Assembly (NCBI RefSeq): GCF_040530035.1
Contig: NZ_JBEWCD010000003.1
Coordinates: forward strand, 434,001 to 498,000
Source: Roseibium sp. HPY-6
Lineage (GTDB): Bacteria; Pseudomonadota; Alphaproteobacteria; Rhizobiales; Stappiaceae
Direction of reading: 5' to 3'
Length of the DNA: 64,000 nt
Position numbers and translations under genes: made by a program. The notes below the pieces were generated by a model. The model saw only the letters and a list, made by a program, of their open reading frames with translations, did not search any database and was not told the DNA's origin. Shown here piece after piece: positions 1 through 9,500 of the stretch. Every line of letters starts with the position of its first letter. Positions within the stretch are counted from its first letter, which is position 1.

Positions 1-14
1 TGCTCAACGCAAAG

Positions 15-1076
15 ATGGCAGAGCAGGTGACACGCACAGCAAGTTACCGCTGCCTGAGCCCCTACCCTCATGCGGGAAAAAACCGGGTCCGGCGGATCGT
101 CATGATGGGAATGGGATGTTCAGCTGTTGTGGGCGACCTGTTGCGCCTCTTTCTGTTTGCCGAACACAGCCACGTCGAAGCGCGCGTGATCAACGATTAT
201 CGCCTGGACTGGTACTTCAATGATGAGGCCATCGCCGATCCGCACACGGTTTTCGTGATGTGTTCCTACAGCGGGTCGTCGCAAGAGCCTCTGATCGCCT
301 ATAATTATCTCGCCGCGCGGACAAAGAATATTGTCGTGTGGTCGTCCGGCAAGGGCGGTGATGAGCTGGAAGCCCGCGCGCTTGCTGACGGCCACGCGGC
401 CTTTCAGTGGCAGCTTGAAGAAGAAGACCCGGAATATCCTCTGTTCAGTGCCGTTGAATTTTTTGCGAGCGCCACGGCAATCTGCCGCGAATTGGGGATC
501 CTGACCGAAACGAGCGACAGTCTCCTTAAGCGGTCGGGCCAGTTTCTTGCCGACAATGAAGATCTGACAGGCGCTGCCGCTCTAGCCGAGCGTCTCGTCG
601 GGCGTGACCTGCTTGTTCTGTCAAATCCGATCTGGGATGAGTCGGTCGTGAAACTGATCAGGATGTATTTCAACGAGATCGCGATGGTGAACATTGCGAC
701 CAATCTCATACATGAATTCACTCACAGCCAGATAGCGGCGGTTGGACCGACGTTGCGTCCGCTTTCGATCCTTGTCCTGCGCACCCCTTCAGGCCATCCA
801 TTCGAGGAAGATCGCGTGGCGGCGATGAAATCGCTCTTGTCCAGATGCCCGTCTGCGGGCAACGTCGATGTCCACGAGTTCAAGGCACCGGAGGGTCCGC
901 TTCTCGATACGTCGCTGCACACCTTGCATTTCTTCGCGAGCGTTGCCGCACATCTGTCGGAGATCGACGAAAAGCCTTCGTTCGAACTGATTTCCAATGC
1001 CTCCGGAAATCCCTGGTACAATCAGGGCTCGATCAAGGATCGCGGCGACCAGACCCGTCTCGCCGGTGATGAGTAG
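15..1076 (+). CDS. SIS-domain phosphoglucose/phosphomannose isomerase-like protein
   Basis: This is a sugar-isomerase (SIS) fold protein resembling the bifunctional phosphoglucose/phosphomannose isomerases described mostly in archaea. The first SIS lobe carries GMGCSA at residues 32-37 and SYSGSSQE at 84-91, the phosphosugar-binding loops of the family. In the second lobe, Glu221 (FNE) and His237 (EFTHS) lie 16 residues apart. As I recall, that is also the spacing of the catalytic Glu and His in archaeal PGI/PMI enzymes. No in-frame stop lies between base 1 and the ATG, so the true start may be upstream of the window and the N-terminus may be incomplete. The 3' end overlaps the next gene by 8 bases, which suggests translational coupling. 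The substrate is not determined; a non-glycolytic sugar phosphate is possible. The fold is fairly sure, the reaction is inferred. Confidence 0.75.
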   Translation: MAEQVTRTASYRCLSPYPHAGKNRVRRIVMMGMGCSAVVGDLLRLFLFAEHSHVEARVINDYRLDWYFNDEAIADPHTVFVMCSYSGSSQEPLIAYNYLAARTKNIVVWSSGKGGDELEARALADGHAAFQWQLEEEDPEYPLFSAVEFFASATAICRELGILTETSDSLLKRSGQFLADNEDLTGAAALAERLVGRDLLVLSNPIWDESVVKLIRMYFNEIAMVNIATNLIHEFTHSQIAAVGPTLRPLSILVLRTPSGHPFEEDRVAAMKSLLSRCPSAGNVDVHEFKAPEGPLLDTSLHTLHFFASVAAHLSEIDEKPSFELISNASGNPWYNQGSIKDRGDQTRLAGDE

Positions 1077-1935
1077 CCAAGCGGAAGATTGGGGCGAATG
1101 CATTCCATCCGGAAAAAGCATCGAGCCAGGTACGCGCGTCCTGCTGCTTGCCAGTGACGTGCCGCTTTTTGCCTGCATCGCCGCAATCGATGAGATCAAC
1201 GCAACGCCTAAGAACCCGCTCATTTTGGCGGGGGTCGCAACAGACGCAATCACGGACCCGAATGCGCGCATAAGCGCGAGGAAGCGTCTGTGGCAGCACT
1301 ACACGCCGGAACAATGTGCTCAATCTTACCAACGCACCCGTTCCTACTGTCTGGAAAATGAAATCGCATTCTTCTCCGGCTCTATTCACGCCAGGCCTCT
1401 TCAGGAGTGGCTTGCGGTCTGCAAGCCGGACATCGTTCTTTCCGCATTCTACGGACAGCTCATCCCTGAGAGTGTGCTGCATGCCCCGAAACTGGGCGCC
1501 TTTAACGTTCACCCTTCAGACACGCAACATGGAATCCGCGGTCCGCGGCCCTTTCTTGATACGATCGAAGCTGGCCTCAAACAGGAAAACGGGCACCTTG
1601 GAAAAGTCGTCATACATGAACTCGACTCCCAATTTGACGATGGCCGCGTTGTTGTTGAAACGCCCGGCCTTCCCTTTCACGACTGCGATGGTGTTCTGCC
1701 GGCAAATCCGCTCCATATCGGCTTCAAATTCTGCCTGTTTGCCTATCCCGTACTTGTAAAGGCATTGCTTGCCGCACTGATCGACAAGGGGCGTGACTTT
1801 ACGCCCTTCCAGATTGCCTATTCTGAAGACGTCAAGGCCGAGCTTGAACGCTATCGCTATGGCAAGCACATCGGTTTTACGCCGGCAAGCGAACTGATCG
1901 ATCGCATGCGTGGCTGCCTCAAAAGAAATGCATGA
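1069..1935 (+). CDS. formyltransferase-fold protein
   Basis: A protein of about 288 residues with the formyltransferase fold shared by methionyl-tRNA formyltransferase, PurN and sugar N-formyltransferases. The catalytic Asn-x-His is seen as NVHPS (Asn146, His148), followed by a GPRP turn and a loop with Asp190 (FDDG) that aligns with the catalytic Asp of the family. The ATG at 1069 overlaps the upstream isomerase stop, so I chose it over the longer frame from 997. The C-terminal RNA-binding domain expected of methionyl-tRNA formyltransferase (about 310 residues) is not evident. An amino-sugar or other small-molecule formyl acceptor is therefore plausible, using 10-formyltetrahydrofolate. Pairing with a sugar-phosphate isomerase suggests a carbohydrate-modifying role, which is inference. 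Confidence 0.75.
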   Translation: MSSQAEDWGECIPSGKSIEPGTRVLLLASDVPLFACIAAIDEINATPKNPLILAGVATDAITDPNARISARKRLWQHYTPEQCAQSYQRTRSYCLENEIAFFSGSIHARPLQEWLAVCKPDIVLSAFYGQLIPESVLHAPKLGAFNVHPSDTQHGIRGPRPFLDTIEAGLKQENGHLGKVVIHELDSQFDDGRVVVETPGLPFHDCDGVLPANPLHIGFKFCLFAYPVLVKALLAALIDKGRDFTPFQIAYSEDVKAELERYRYGKHIGFTPASELIDRMRGCLKRNA

Positions 1936-1998
1936 CGCCTGATCTGAAACGGCCGGCGTGACTCCATGAGAGCTCAGGCAAGCACTTGCGGCGATGGC

Positions 1999-3873
1999 TT
2001 AGAGAGAAATATTCGAGTGCCTGAAGCCCGCCAATGGCACCTTTGGACGCCAAAACGCGCCTCTGGTGGTAATCAGATTATCCCGCAAATCCTCTGCACT
2101 CATAGGTTTGCCGAAATAGAACCCCTGCAGCAGATCACATCCCATGCGGCTCGCAAAAAGCGCGTGCTGTTCGGTTTCCACACCCTCCGCGACAATGCTC
2201 ATTCCAAGGCTTTTCCCGATACCGATGATTGAAGTCACCAGGGCGCGGGATGTTTCGTCTTCCACGATCGGCTGAATGAACTGACGGTCTATTTTCAGGA
2301 CGGTGGGCCTGATCTTCAACAGACCCTGGACAGAAGCATGTCCTGTTCCGAAATCGTCGAGCGCGATGGTGACCCCAAGTTCCTTGAGTTCCCCCAGAGT
2401 CCAGTTCACGACGTCGCCGATACGCTCCAGGTAAACAGACTCAAGGATTTCGATTATCAGCCTCCCAGGATCAATTCCTGATCTTTTGATATCGTGAATA
2501 AGGGTCGGGTCCGCCAGCCGCCCGGCGGACAGATTGATCGAAACACGCGGCAGCTCAACGCCAGTTCCGTCGAAAATCGCCAGCGTTTCCGGAAGTGTGC
2601 TAAAGACGATTTCATCAATGCGTTTCAGGATCCCCATATTGGCAGCCGTCTCAAGAAAGGCTGCGGGCGGCAACAGGCCCAATGTGGGATGCAACCACCT
2701 CACCAGAACTTCCGCACTGGTTATCTTGCCCGTTCCGGAATCGATAAGCGGTTGAAAATAGGGAACGAATTCTCGCTTTTCACACGCGACCAGCAAGTCG
2801 GAAACAAGCCGCTTCGTCGCAATGGCTTCGGCATGCATCTCCTCGGTGAAGAAAGACCAACGTCCCTTGCCATTGGTTTTGGCATGATAGAGCGCCGTAT
2901 CGGCGTCTGCGATAACCTCTTCGGGAATTTCCATTTTCGCCTTGGCGATCGCGACGCCAACGCTCGCGCTGCAGAAGGTCGATTTGCCCTCAAAGGTGAA
3001 TGGCGCGTGCATTTCCTGGACTATCGCATCGGCGAGACTGGAGATCTCCAACGCACTGCTGCCCAGGGGCCTCAGGATAACAAATTCGTCACCCCCGATC
3101 CGGGCAATCAGGTCTTTGTCATTCGTCAGCCGTCGCAGCATGTCGGCGACGGACTTGAGCAATCTGTCACCGGCATCATGGCCCAGCGTATCGTTCACGG
3201 ATTTGAAGCGGTCCAGATCGACATAAAATGCTGCGAACTCCGATCCGCCGTTCTGAAGATCTGCGACCCACGACTTCAGCTCGACCTCGAGGTGCCGTCG
3301 ATTGGAAAGGCCAGTCAAGGGGTCCTCGTTGGACTCCTTCGCGACGGTTTTCGCAAGTTCGTAGAGCCGTGTGTTCTCTTTTTCCAGATGACGCAGTTTC
3401 TCTTCATAGTCTGCGACCGGATCTTGATCATGGACCGCTGCTATCGACAGGCGGCGTGTGCCGCGCTGTTCCTCCGGTGCGTCCTCCAGTTCTATCAGCG
3501 AACAGAGCCACCATCGCGCGCCGGTTGCCGTATCCGATAGCGGCGTCCAGCTCATTTTCTGCAGGTATTCCTGCCCGTCTTTTCGATTGTTGAGAGTCTT
3601 GACCGAGAAATGCTCCCAGTTCATCAACTTTTCGATGATGACCAGATGACTTCCCTGTTCCACACTTGACCCGATCAGGATCGTCCCGCGCTCCCCGACA
3701 ACCTCTTCGAGCTCATATCCTGTAATTCTGGTGAAGGCCTTGTTGCACCATTGAAGGTGCATGATGGCGCCGTCATGGTCGGACGCCAATGCCAGCGCGA
3801 GTCCCTCGCTGCTCTTGTCTTTGATCTGCTCAAAAATTTGCGTCGGTATCAACGGCGCGCCTCGCTTCATCAC
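1999..3873 (-). CDS. PAS-GGDEF-EAL cyclic-di-GMP signalling protein
   Basis: A 624-residue cytosolic protein without membrane segments. An N-terminal PAS-type sensor (about residues 15-135) is followed by a short coiled linker, a GGDEF diguanylate cyclase domain with an intact GGDEF signature (ARIGGDEF), and a C-terminal EAL phosphodiesterase domain. The EAL signature reads EVL (AEVLVRW), a substitution that keeps the metal-binding Glu. The other phosphodiesterase motifs DDFGTG, LKID and VAEGVE are present. Either or both activities could therefore be alive. It would turn a signal at the PAS domain into changes of cyclic-di-GMP, affecting motility or attachment. It is transcribed leftward behind an AT-rich upstream region and a terminator that separates it from leuD. 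Confidence 0.92.
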   Translation of the reverse strand: MMKRGAPLIPTQIFEQIKDKSSEGLALALASDHDGAIMHLQWCNKAFTRITGYELEEVVGERGTILIGSSVEQGSHLVIIEKLMNWEHFSVKTLNNRKDGQEYLQKMSWTPLSDTATGARWWLCSLIELEDAPEEQRGTRRLSIAAVHDQDPVADYEEKLRHLEKENTRLYELAKTVAKESNEDPLTGLSNRRHLEVELKSWVADLQNGGSEFAAFYVDLDRFKSVNDTLGHDAGDRLLKSVADMLRRLTNDKDLIARIGGDEFVILRPLGSSALEISSLADAIVQEMHAPFTFEGKSTFCSASVGVAIAKAKMEIPEEVIADADTALYHAKTNGKGRWSFFTEEMHAEAIATKRLVSDLLVACEKREFVPYFQPLIDSGTGKITSAEVLVRWLHPTLGLLPPAAFLETAANMGILKRIDEIVFSTLPETLAIFDGTGVELPRVSINLSAGRLADPTLIHDIKRSGIDPGRLIIEILESVYLERIGDVVNWTLGELKELGVTIALDDFGTGHASVQGLLKIRPTVLKIDRQFIQPIVEDETSRALVTSIIGIGKSLGMSIVAEGVETEQHALFASRMGCDLLQGFYFGKPMSAEDLRDNLITTRGAFWRPKVPLAGFRHSNISL

Positions 3874-4232
3874 GCCAACAGAAGAGCATCAATAGATTAT
3901 GCAAATGATAATTTAAATCACTCTGCAGCATTCAAGCACTTTTTCACACTAAAAATAGTATCATCAAGTATTTAATCTGCCAGAGATTCTTTTGAAATTG
4001 CCTTTTTTCTTCATGACGCCTTGAGAAAAATGCCAATCCTTTCATTAATACGACAACTCAAAATAGTCCTTATCAGACGACGCAACAATTTTCATTGGTC
4101 GCGAACGGCAAATCCCTCCAAAACGAAAAGTGCCCGCTTCCCTAAATGGGAAGGGGGCACTGAAGATGTATATCTGCGAATGGAAACCTGACAGCGGCGA
4201 TAACCGTCAGTGACATCGCCGAGGCTGGTCAA
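3874..4232. other. AT-rich intergenic region
   Basis: A 359-base stretch with no credible gene. Bases 3890-4060 are clearly AT-rich compared with the flanking genes and probably hold the promoter of the leftward PAS-GGDEF-EAL gene; no -35/-10 pair could be fixed with confidence. The part nearer leuD holds the terminator hairpin listed separately. Confidence 0.6.
4129..4161 (-). terminator. rho-independent terminator of the argC-leuD unit
   Basis: Near-perfect hairpin. AGTGCCC and CTTCCC on one arm pair with GGGAAG and GGGCACT on the other, with a single G-G mismatch and a TAAAT loop. Read on the minus strand, the stem is followed by TTTTCGTTTT, so it terminates leftward transcription leaving leuD. 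Confidence 0.85.
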
Positions 4233-4838
4233 TCAAACCCAGGGGCGCGCCTCACCAAGCTTGCCCTCGTAGGTGTCGATCTGATCTTCCTTCGCCATGG
4301 TCAGGCCGATATCGTCGAGGCCGTTGATCAGGCAGTGCTTGCGGAAATGGTCGATCTTGAAGGCAATGTCGCCGCTTTCAAGACCGCGAATTTCCTGGCT
4401 TTCCAGATCGATCGTCAGCGTAAAGTTGGCGCCGCGTTCAGATGCGTGCAGCAGGGTCTCGAGCTCGTCTTCGGACACTTCGATCGGCAAAATGCCGTTC
4501 TTGAAACAGTTGTTGTAGAAGATGTCCGCGAACGAAGTTGAAATCACGCAACGGATACCGAAATCCAGAAGCGCCCAGGGCGCATGCTCGCGAGACGATC
4601 CGCAACCGAAATTATCGCCTGCGATCAGGATCTTGGCATCGCGATAAGCCGCCTTGTTGAGCACAAAGTCGACATTCTCCGAACCGTCGTCATTGGTTCG
4701 CATTTCATGAAAAAGAGCCGTGCCGAGACCCGTGCGCTTGATCGTCTTCAGAAACTGCTTCGGAATGATCATGTCCGTATCGATGTTCACGATCGGAAGC
4801 GGCGCAGCGACACCGGTCAGGGTTTCAAATTTTTCCAT
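4233..4838 (-). CDS. leuD: 3-isopropylmalate dehydratase small subunit
   Basis: Swivel subunit of isopropylmalate isomerase, which with LeuC converts 2-isopropylmalate to 3-isopropylmalate in leucine synthesis. The 201-residue length is normal. The family features are clear: the N-terminal [13 protein letters not shown] segment and the [12 protein letters not shown] loop that contacts substrate. The ATG is preceded by AGGAGA. The gene lies 53 bases downstream of argC on the same strand, and a strong terminator follows it. leuC is not in the window. Confidence 0.97.
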   Translation of the reverse strand: MEKFETLTGVAAPLPIVNIDTDMIIPKQFLKTIKRTGLGTALFHEMRTNDDGSENVDFVLNKAAYRDAKILIAGDNFGCGSSREHAPWALLDFGIRCVISTSFADIFYNNCFKNGILPIEVSEDELETLLHASERGANFTLTIDLESQEIRGLESGDIAFKIDHFRKHCLINGLDDIGLTMAKEDQIDTYEGKLGEARPWV

Positions 4839-4891
4839 GTTGTTCTGTCTCCTGAAAGGTCAGGCTCGCATGATCTTCACAAGCAGGCCCG

Positions 4892-5842
4892 TCAGGCCGC
4901 AAGGCTCGTGGCTTGATCGACGCCGAGCATCAAATTGAGGTTTTGCACCGCCGCCCCGGACGCGCCTTTGCCCAGATTGTCGTAGACCGCAATGATCGCC
5001 GCCTGCGCGCGCGCATCGTTTGCAAACACATGCAAGCGCAGCAGATTGGTGTCGTTGACAGCCTGCGGATCCAGAAAGTCCGCACGCTCAAGCGGTTCAA
5101 GCGGAGCAACTTCGACGAAACCGTTGTCGGTCGCGGCAAAATGATCGGTGAGCGCGGCATGCAGTTCCGCACCGGTCGGAACCTTGTCTTGCGCAGCAAG
5201 GTTCAGCGGAACGACGGTCAGCATGCCCTTGTAGTAGTTTCCGACGGAAGGCGTGAAGAGCGGAGCCGCCTCAAGCAGCGTATACGCGGTCATTTCCGGC
5301 AAGTGCTTGTGATTGAAGCCGAGTGCATAAGGCGCAAAGACGTTGGCATCCGTTCCACGGCCCTCATAGTCGGCAATCATGCCTTTGCCTCCACCGGAAT
5401 ACCCGGAAACGCCATGATAAGTGAGCGGAAAATCCGCTTTCAGCAGGCCTGCTGCGATCAGGGGGCGCACGGATGCAATGAGACCTTGTGGCCAGCATCC
5501 TGGATTGGCAACTCGCATTGCCGAGGCAATGATCTCTGCCTGATCGGCAGCCATTTCCGCGAACCCATAGGCCCAGCCGTCCGCGACCCGATGTGCGCTG
5601 GAAGCGTCGATCACACGGGTCGTGTCGTTCTGAATCAGCTCCACGCTTTCACGCGCCGCCGCATCGGGCAGGCACAGGATGGCAATATCGGCCTTGTTCA
5701 GGTAGTCGGCCCGCGCTGCCGGATCTTTCCGGCTTTCTTCCGGGATGGAGAGCAGCTCGAGGTCGCGGCGCATGGCAAGGCGCTCGCGGATCTGCAGACC
5801 CGTCGTACCGGCTTCACCATCAATGAACACGCGCGCAACCAT
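4892..5842 (-). CDS. argC: N-acetyl-gamma-glutamyl-phosphate reductase, type 2
   Basis: NADPH-dependent reductase that turns N-acetylglutamyl-5-phosphate into the semialdehyde in arginine synthesis. At 316 residues it is the shorter, type 2 form common in rhizobia. An N-terminal GEAGTTGLQIRERL nucleotide-binding segment is followed by the catalytic cysteine in NPGCWPQG (about residue 116) and YSGGGKGM. The ATG has AGGAGAGG upstream. It probably heads a two-gene unit with leuD; the 53-base gap shows no terminator. Confidence 0.96.
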   Translation of the reverse strand: MVARVFIDGEAGTTGLQIRERLAMRRDLELLSIPEESRKDPAARADYLNKADIAILCLPDAAARESVELIQNDTTRVIDASSAHRVADGWAYGFAEMAADQAEIIASAMRVANPGCWPQGLIASVRPLIAAGLLKADFPLTYHGVSGYSGGGKGMIADYEGRGTDANVFAPYALGFNHKHLPEMTAYTLLEAAPLFTPSVGNYYKGMLTVVPLNLAAQDKVPTGAELHAALTDHFAATDNGFVEVAPLEPLERADFLDPQAVNDTNLLRLHVFANDARAQAAIIAVYDNLGKGASGAAVQNLNLMLGVDQATSLAA

Positions 5843-5931
5843 TGCCCGTTCCTCTCCTAAGGCTGATTGAAATCGACAGCGTCATACACCCAATTGGCGC
5901 TCTTGTCACCGATGAGAAGCGCGATCAGACC

Positions 5932-6498
5932 TCAACGCGCCATTGAGTGATACTCATCATTCGGCCGCATGTCGCTCGCAGCGGCGACCCTGTTGCTCAT
6001 GTTGAAGAAAGCCGCCACGGATGCAATGTCCCAGATATCCCGGTCGCTGAAGCCAGTGTCGCGCAGGGCCTGTCGGTCGCTTTCAAGGATTTCGGCGGGC
6101 CGCTCTGTCAATTTCACGGCAAAATCAAGCATGGCGCGTTGCCGATCGCTGAGATCGGCTACCCGGTAATTCATGACCATCAGCTCGCCCAGAACCGGAT
6201 CGCCCGACAATTGCCGGACAGCAGCGCCGTGAGCCGTCAAACAATAGAAACAACTGTTGACGGCAGATACCGCAACGGCAATCATCTCTCTCTCAAGCTT
6301 GGTGAGACCACATTCGCCAAGCATGAGGTCGTTGTACATGTCGGTGAATGCGCGCAATTTCGTATCATCAAAGGAATACGCCTTCAGCACATTGGGCACC
6401 AATCCCAGCTTCTCTTCGCACAAATCGAAATAGGCTTGTGTTTTTTCACTTAAAGTTTCGTTTGAATCGATTTGCAAGGCGGTGACTTCACTTGACAA
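5932..6498 (-). CDS. AhpD-like peroxidase-related protein (carboxymuconolactone decarboxylase family)
   Basis: About 188 residues, all-helical, with the redox motif SCFYC and a following His (CLTAH), the C-x-x-C plus His arrangement of AhpD-type alkylhydroperoxidase partners. The C-terminal half (SDRDIWDIASVAAFFNMSNR) is typical of the uncharacterised peroxidase-related enzyme subfamily. The TTG at 6498 is preferred because GGGAGAGG lies just upstream; a longer frame from a TTG at 6537 has no ribosome-binding site. Divergent from the glutamate dehydrogenase gene across a gap of less than 100 bases. The function is presumably peroxide or thiol redox defence; the substrate is unknown. Confidence 0.85.
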   Translation of the reverse strand: MSSEVTALQIDSNETLSEKTQAYFDLCEEKLGLVPNVLKAYSFDDTKLRAFTDMYNDLMLGECGLTKLEREMIAVAVSAVNSCFYCLTAHGAAVRQLSGDPVLGELMVMNYRVADLSDRQRAMLDFAVKLTERPAEILESDRQALRDTGFSDRDIWDIASVAAFFNMSNRVAAASDMRPNDEYHSMAR

Positions 6499-6593
6499 TT
6501 TGCCTCTCCCGTCATGAAGATTTTTCAATAGCTGCAATACAAAATCACATCACGCAGCCGAGCCACAACTAAGATCGCCTAGGGGGGATTAAA

Positions 6594-9500
6594 ATGCCGG
6601 ACAAACACGACGTCGAGAAACACAAACTCATCGACGCGGTCCACGCTGGCCTGACCAAAGAGGATCCTGCCCTGGCGGAGTTTGCCAGCGCATTTTTCGA
6701 TCGAGCTGCGGCGGAAGATCTTGTTGCTTATACGGCTGATGAATTGAACGGGTTCGTGCGGGAAGCCTGGCTGGATTTTCAGGATCACGCGCTTGGCACC
6801 CATAGGGTCAGCATCACCAATCCGGCCGCTGCGAAAAAGAACCCAAAGATCGACAACCTGACGATTATCGAGATCGTCAACGACAATATGCCGTTCCTGG
6901 TCGACTCGGTGATGGACGAATTGCAGAACAGCAAACTGGATGTGCACCTGGTTCTGCATCCGATCTTCATTGTCGAGAGGGACGACAAGGGCAAATTGCT
7001 CTCGTCGGTCGCGCGCAAAAAGCCGCCGAAACGCAAGGATCGCCAGGAAAGCCTGATCCACATTCACGTGACCCGCATTGATTCTGAAGAAGCGCGCAAC
7101 GCTTTGCAGCAACGGCTCGATACCGTCCTCACCTCGGTCCGTTCGGTCGTTGACGACTTCAAGCCGATGCAGGAGCGTCTGGCGGAGGCCATCGACACCT
7201 TCAAAACCACCCAGATCCCCGGAAGCAGCGACGATCTCTGGGAAGCGATCCACTTCCTGGAATGGATGGAGAAAAACAACTTCATTTTCCTCGGCATGCG
7301 CGAATACAAGTTCGAGGGCGGTGTCGACGAAGGCGAACTATCGCCCTCTGAAGGGACCGGTCTCGGGCTACTCACCGACCCGGATGTCCGCGTCCTGAGA
7401 CGCGGCTCGGAATATGTACAGATCACGCCCGAAATCCGCGAGTTCCTGAAAAATCCGGAACCGCTCATTATCGCCAAGGCCAATGTGCGCAGCACGGTTC
7501 ACCGGCGGGTACATATGGATTATGTCGGGGCCAAGATCTATGACGATGACGGCAATCTGACCGGCGAATTGCGGATTGTCGGATTGTTCGCCTCAACGGC
7601 CTACACCGAGCCGACAAGCACAATCCCCTTCTTGCGCCGCAAGGTGGCGAGCGTGCTGGCACGTGCCGGCTACGGCTCACAAAGTCATTCGGGGCGCGCG
7701 CTCAGAAACGTGCTTGAAGCCTTCCCGCGCGACGAACTGTTCCAGATCGAGCGCGAACGTCTTTTCGATTTCTCCATTGCGATCCTGCAATTGGACGAAC
7801 GTCCGCGGATCCGGGTTCTGTCCCGGCCGGACAAGTTCGATCGCTATGTCTCAATCCTCGTATTCGTTCCACGCGACCGGTATTCGACTGAAGTCAGAAT
7901 CAATATCGGCACCTACCTGGCCTCGGTCTACGAAGGCCGCCTGTCCGCCTGGTATGTGACCTATCTCGAAGGCCCGCTTGCTCGCGTCCATTACATTATC
8001 GGGCGCGACAAGGGCGAAACGCCCAAACCCGAGCAGGAGGAACTTGAGAACGCTGTAGCGGACATGGTTCGTACCTGGTCGGACAACGTTCGCGATGCCC
8101 TCAACAAGGAATTTCCACCGGTGCAGGCGCGGCAGCTTGCCGAGCGTTATGCGCTGTCGTTCCATGGCGGCTACAAGGAAGTCTACAACGCCCAGTCCGC
8201 CTTGTCCGATATCGTCAAGCTCGAGACCCTTACCGGTCTGGACGACACCACGATCACCTTTCACAGGCCTCAAGGGACAACCGGGAACCGTCTGTCCCTG
8301 AAAGTGTATCATTGTGGTTCTCCGATCCCGTTGTCGGCCCGCGTACCACTCCTTGAAAACATGGGATTCAAGGTGATCAACGAGCGGACATACCGCGTCA
8401 CGCCCGCAGATACGCCGATGTCCTATCTCCATGAAATGACCCTTGAAAGTCATTCAGGGGAAGATTTCGATTTGCCGCAGGAACTTCAGACCCGCCTTGA
8501 AAGCATGTTCATGGCCATCTGGACGGGACACGCCGAAAACGACGGCTACAACCGCCTCGTCATGACCGCAGATCTTGCCTGGCGCGATGTTGCAGTCGTC
8601 AGGGCCCTGTCGAAATATCTGCGCCAGGCCGGTATTCCCTTTTCCGAAGACTATATGTGGGGCACGCTCAACAACTATCCGGTGATCGCAGCGAAACTGG
8701 TGGAACTGTTTCATTTGCGGTTCAATCCGGACGTTACGCAAAAGGATCGGGACCTCGGTTCGGACAGACTGGCAGAAGAGCTGACAGCCGATTTGGAAGA
8801 GGTTTCGAGTCTCGACGATGACCGCATCCTGCGCCGTTTCCAGAACGCCATCGGATCCATCCTGCGCACAAACTTCTATCAGCTCGACAAGAAGGGTCAG
8901 CCCAAGCCGACATTTTCCTTCAAGATCGACAGCCGGCGTATCGACGACCTTCCGCAACCCCGTCCGTTCCGGGAAATTTTCGTCTACAGCCCGCGTGTTG
9001 AAGGCGTTCACCTTCGCTTCGGCATGGTTGCACGCGGCGGTCTGCGATGGTCTGATCGGCCGCAGGACTTCCGGACGGAAGTGCTCGGCCTTGTGAAAGC
9101 GCAACAGGTCAAGAACGCGGTGATCGTGCCTGTTGGTGCCAAAGGCGGCTTCGTCCCCAAACACCTGCCCCCCATCACTGACCGGGAGGCCTGGTTCAAG
9201 GAAGGCACCGAGAGCTACAAGATCTTCATCAATGCGCTTTTGGATGTAACCGACAACCTGGATGAAGACGCTATCCTGCCACCCGAGCGCGTACAACGTT
9301 TCGACAGCGACGATCCTTACCTGGTCGTTGCCGCCGACAAGGGCACGGCGACGTTTTCCGACACGGCAAACGGCATCTCCGAAGGCCGGCATTTTTGGTT
9401 GGGTGATGCCTTTGCCTCCGGCGGGTCGGCCGGTTACGACCACAAGAAGATGGGCATCACGGCGCGCGGTGCCTGGGAAGCGGTCAAACGGCATTTCCGT

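Noticed and set aside
2494..3540. 348-residue frame opposite the GGDEF-EAL gene
   Set aside because: Shadow frame; the GGDEF and EAL motifs on the minus strand are decisive.
4913..5860. 315-residue frame opposite argC
   Set aside because: Shadow frame; argC motifs on the minus strand are clear.
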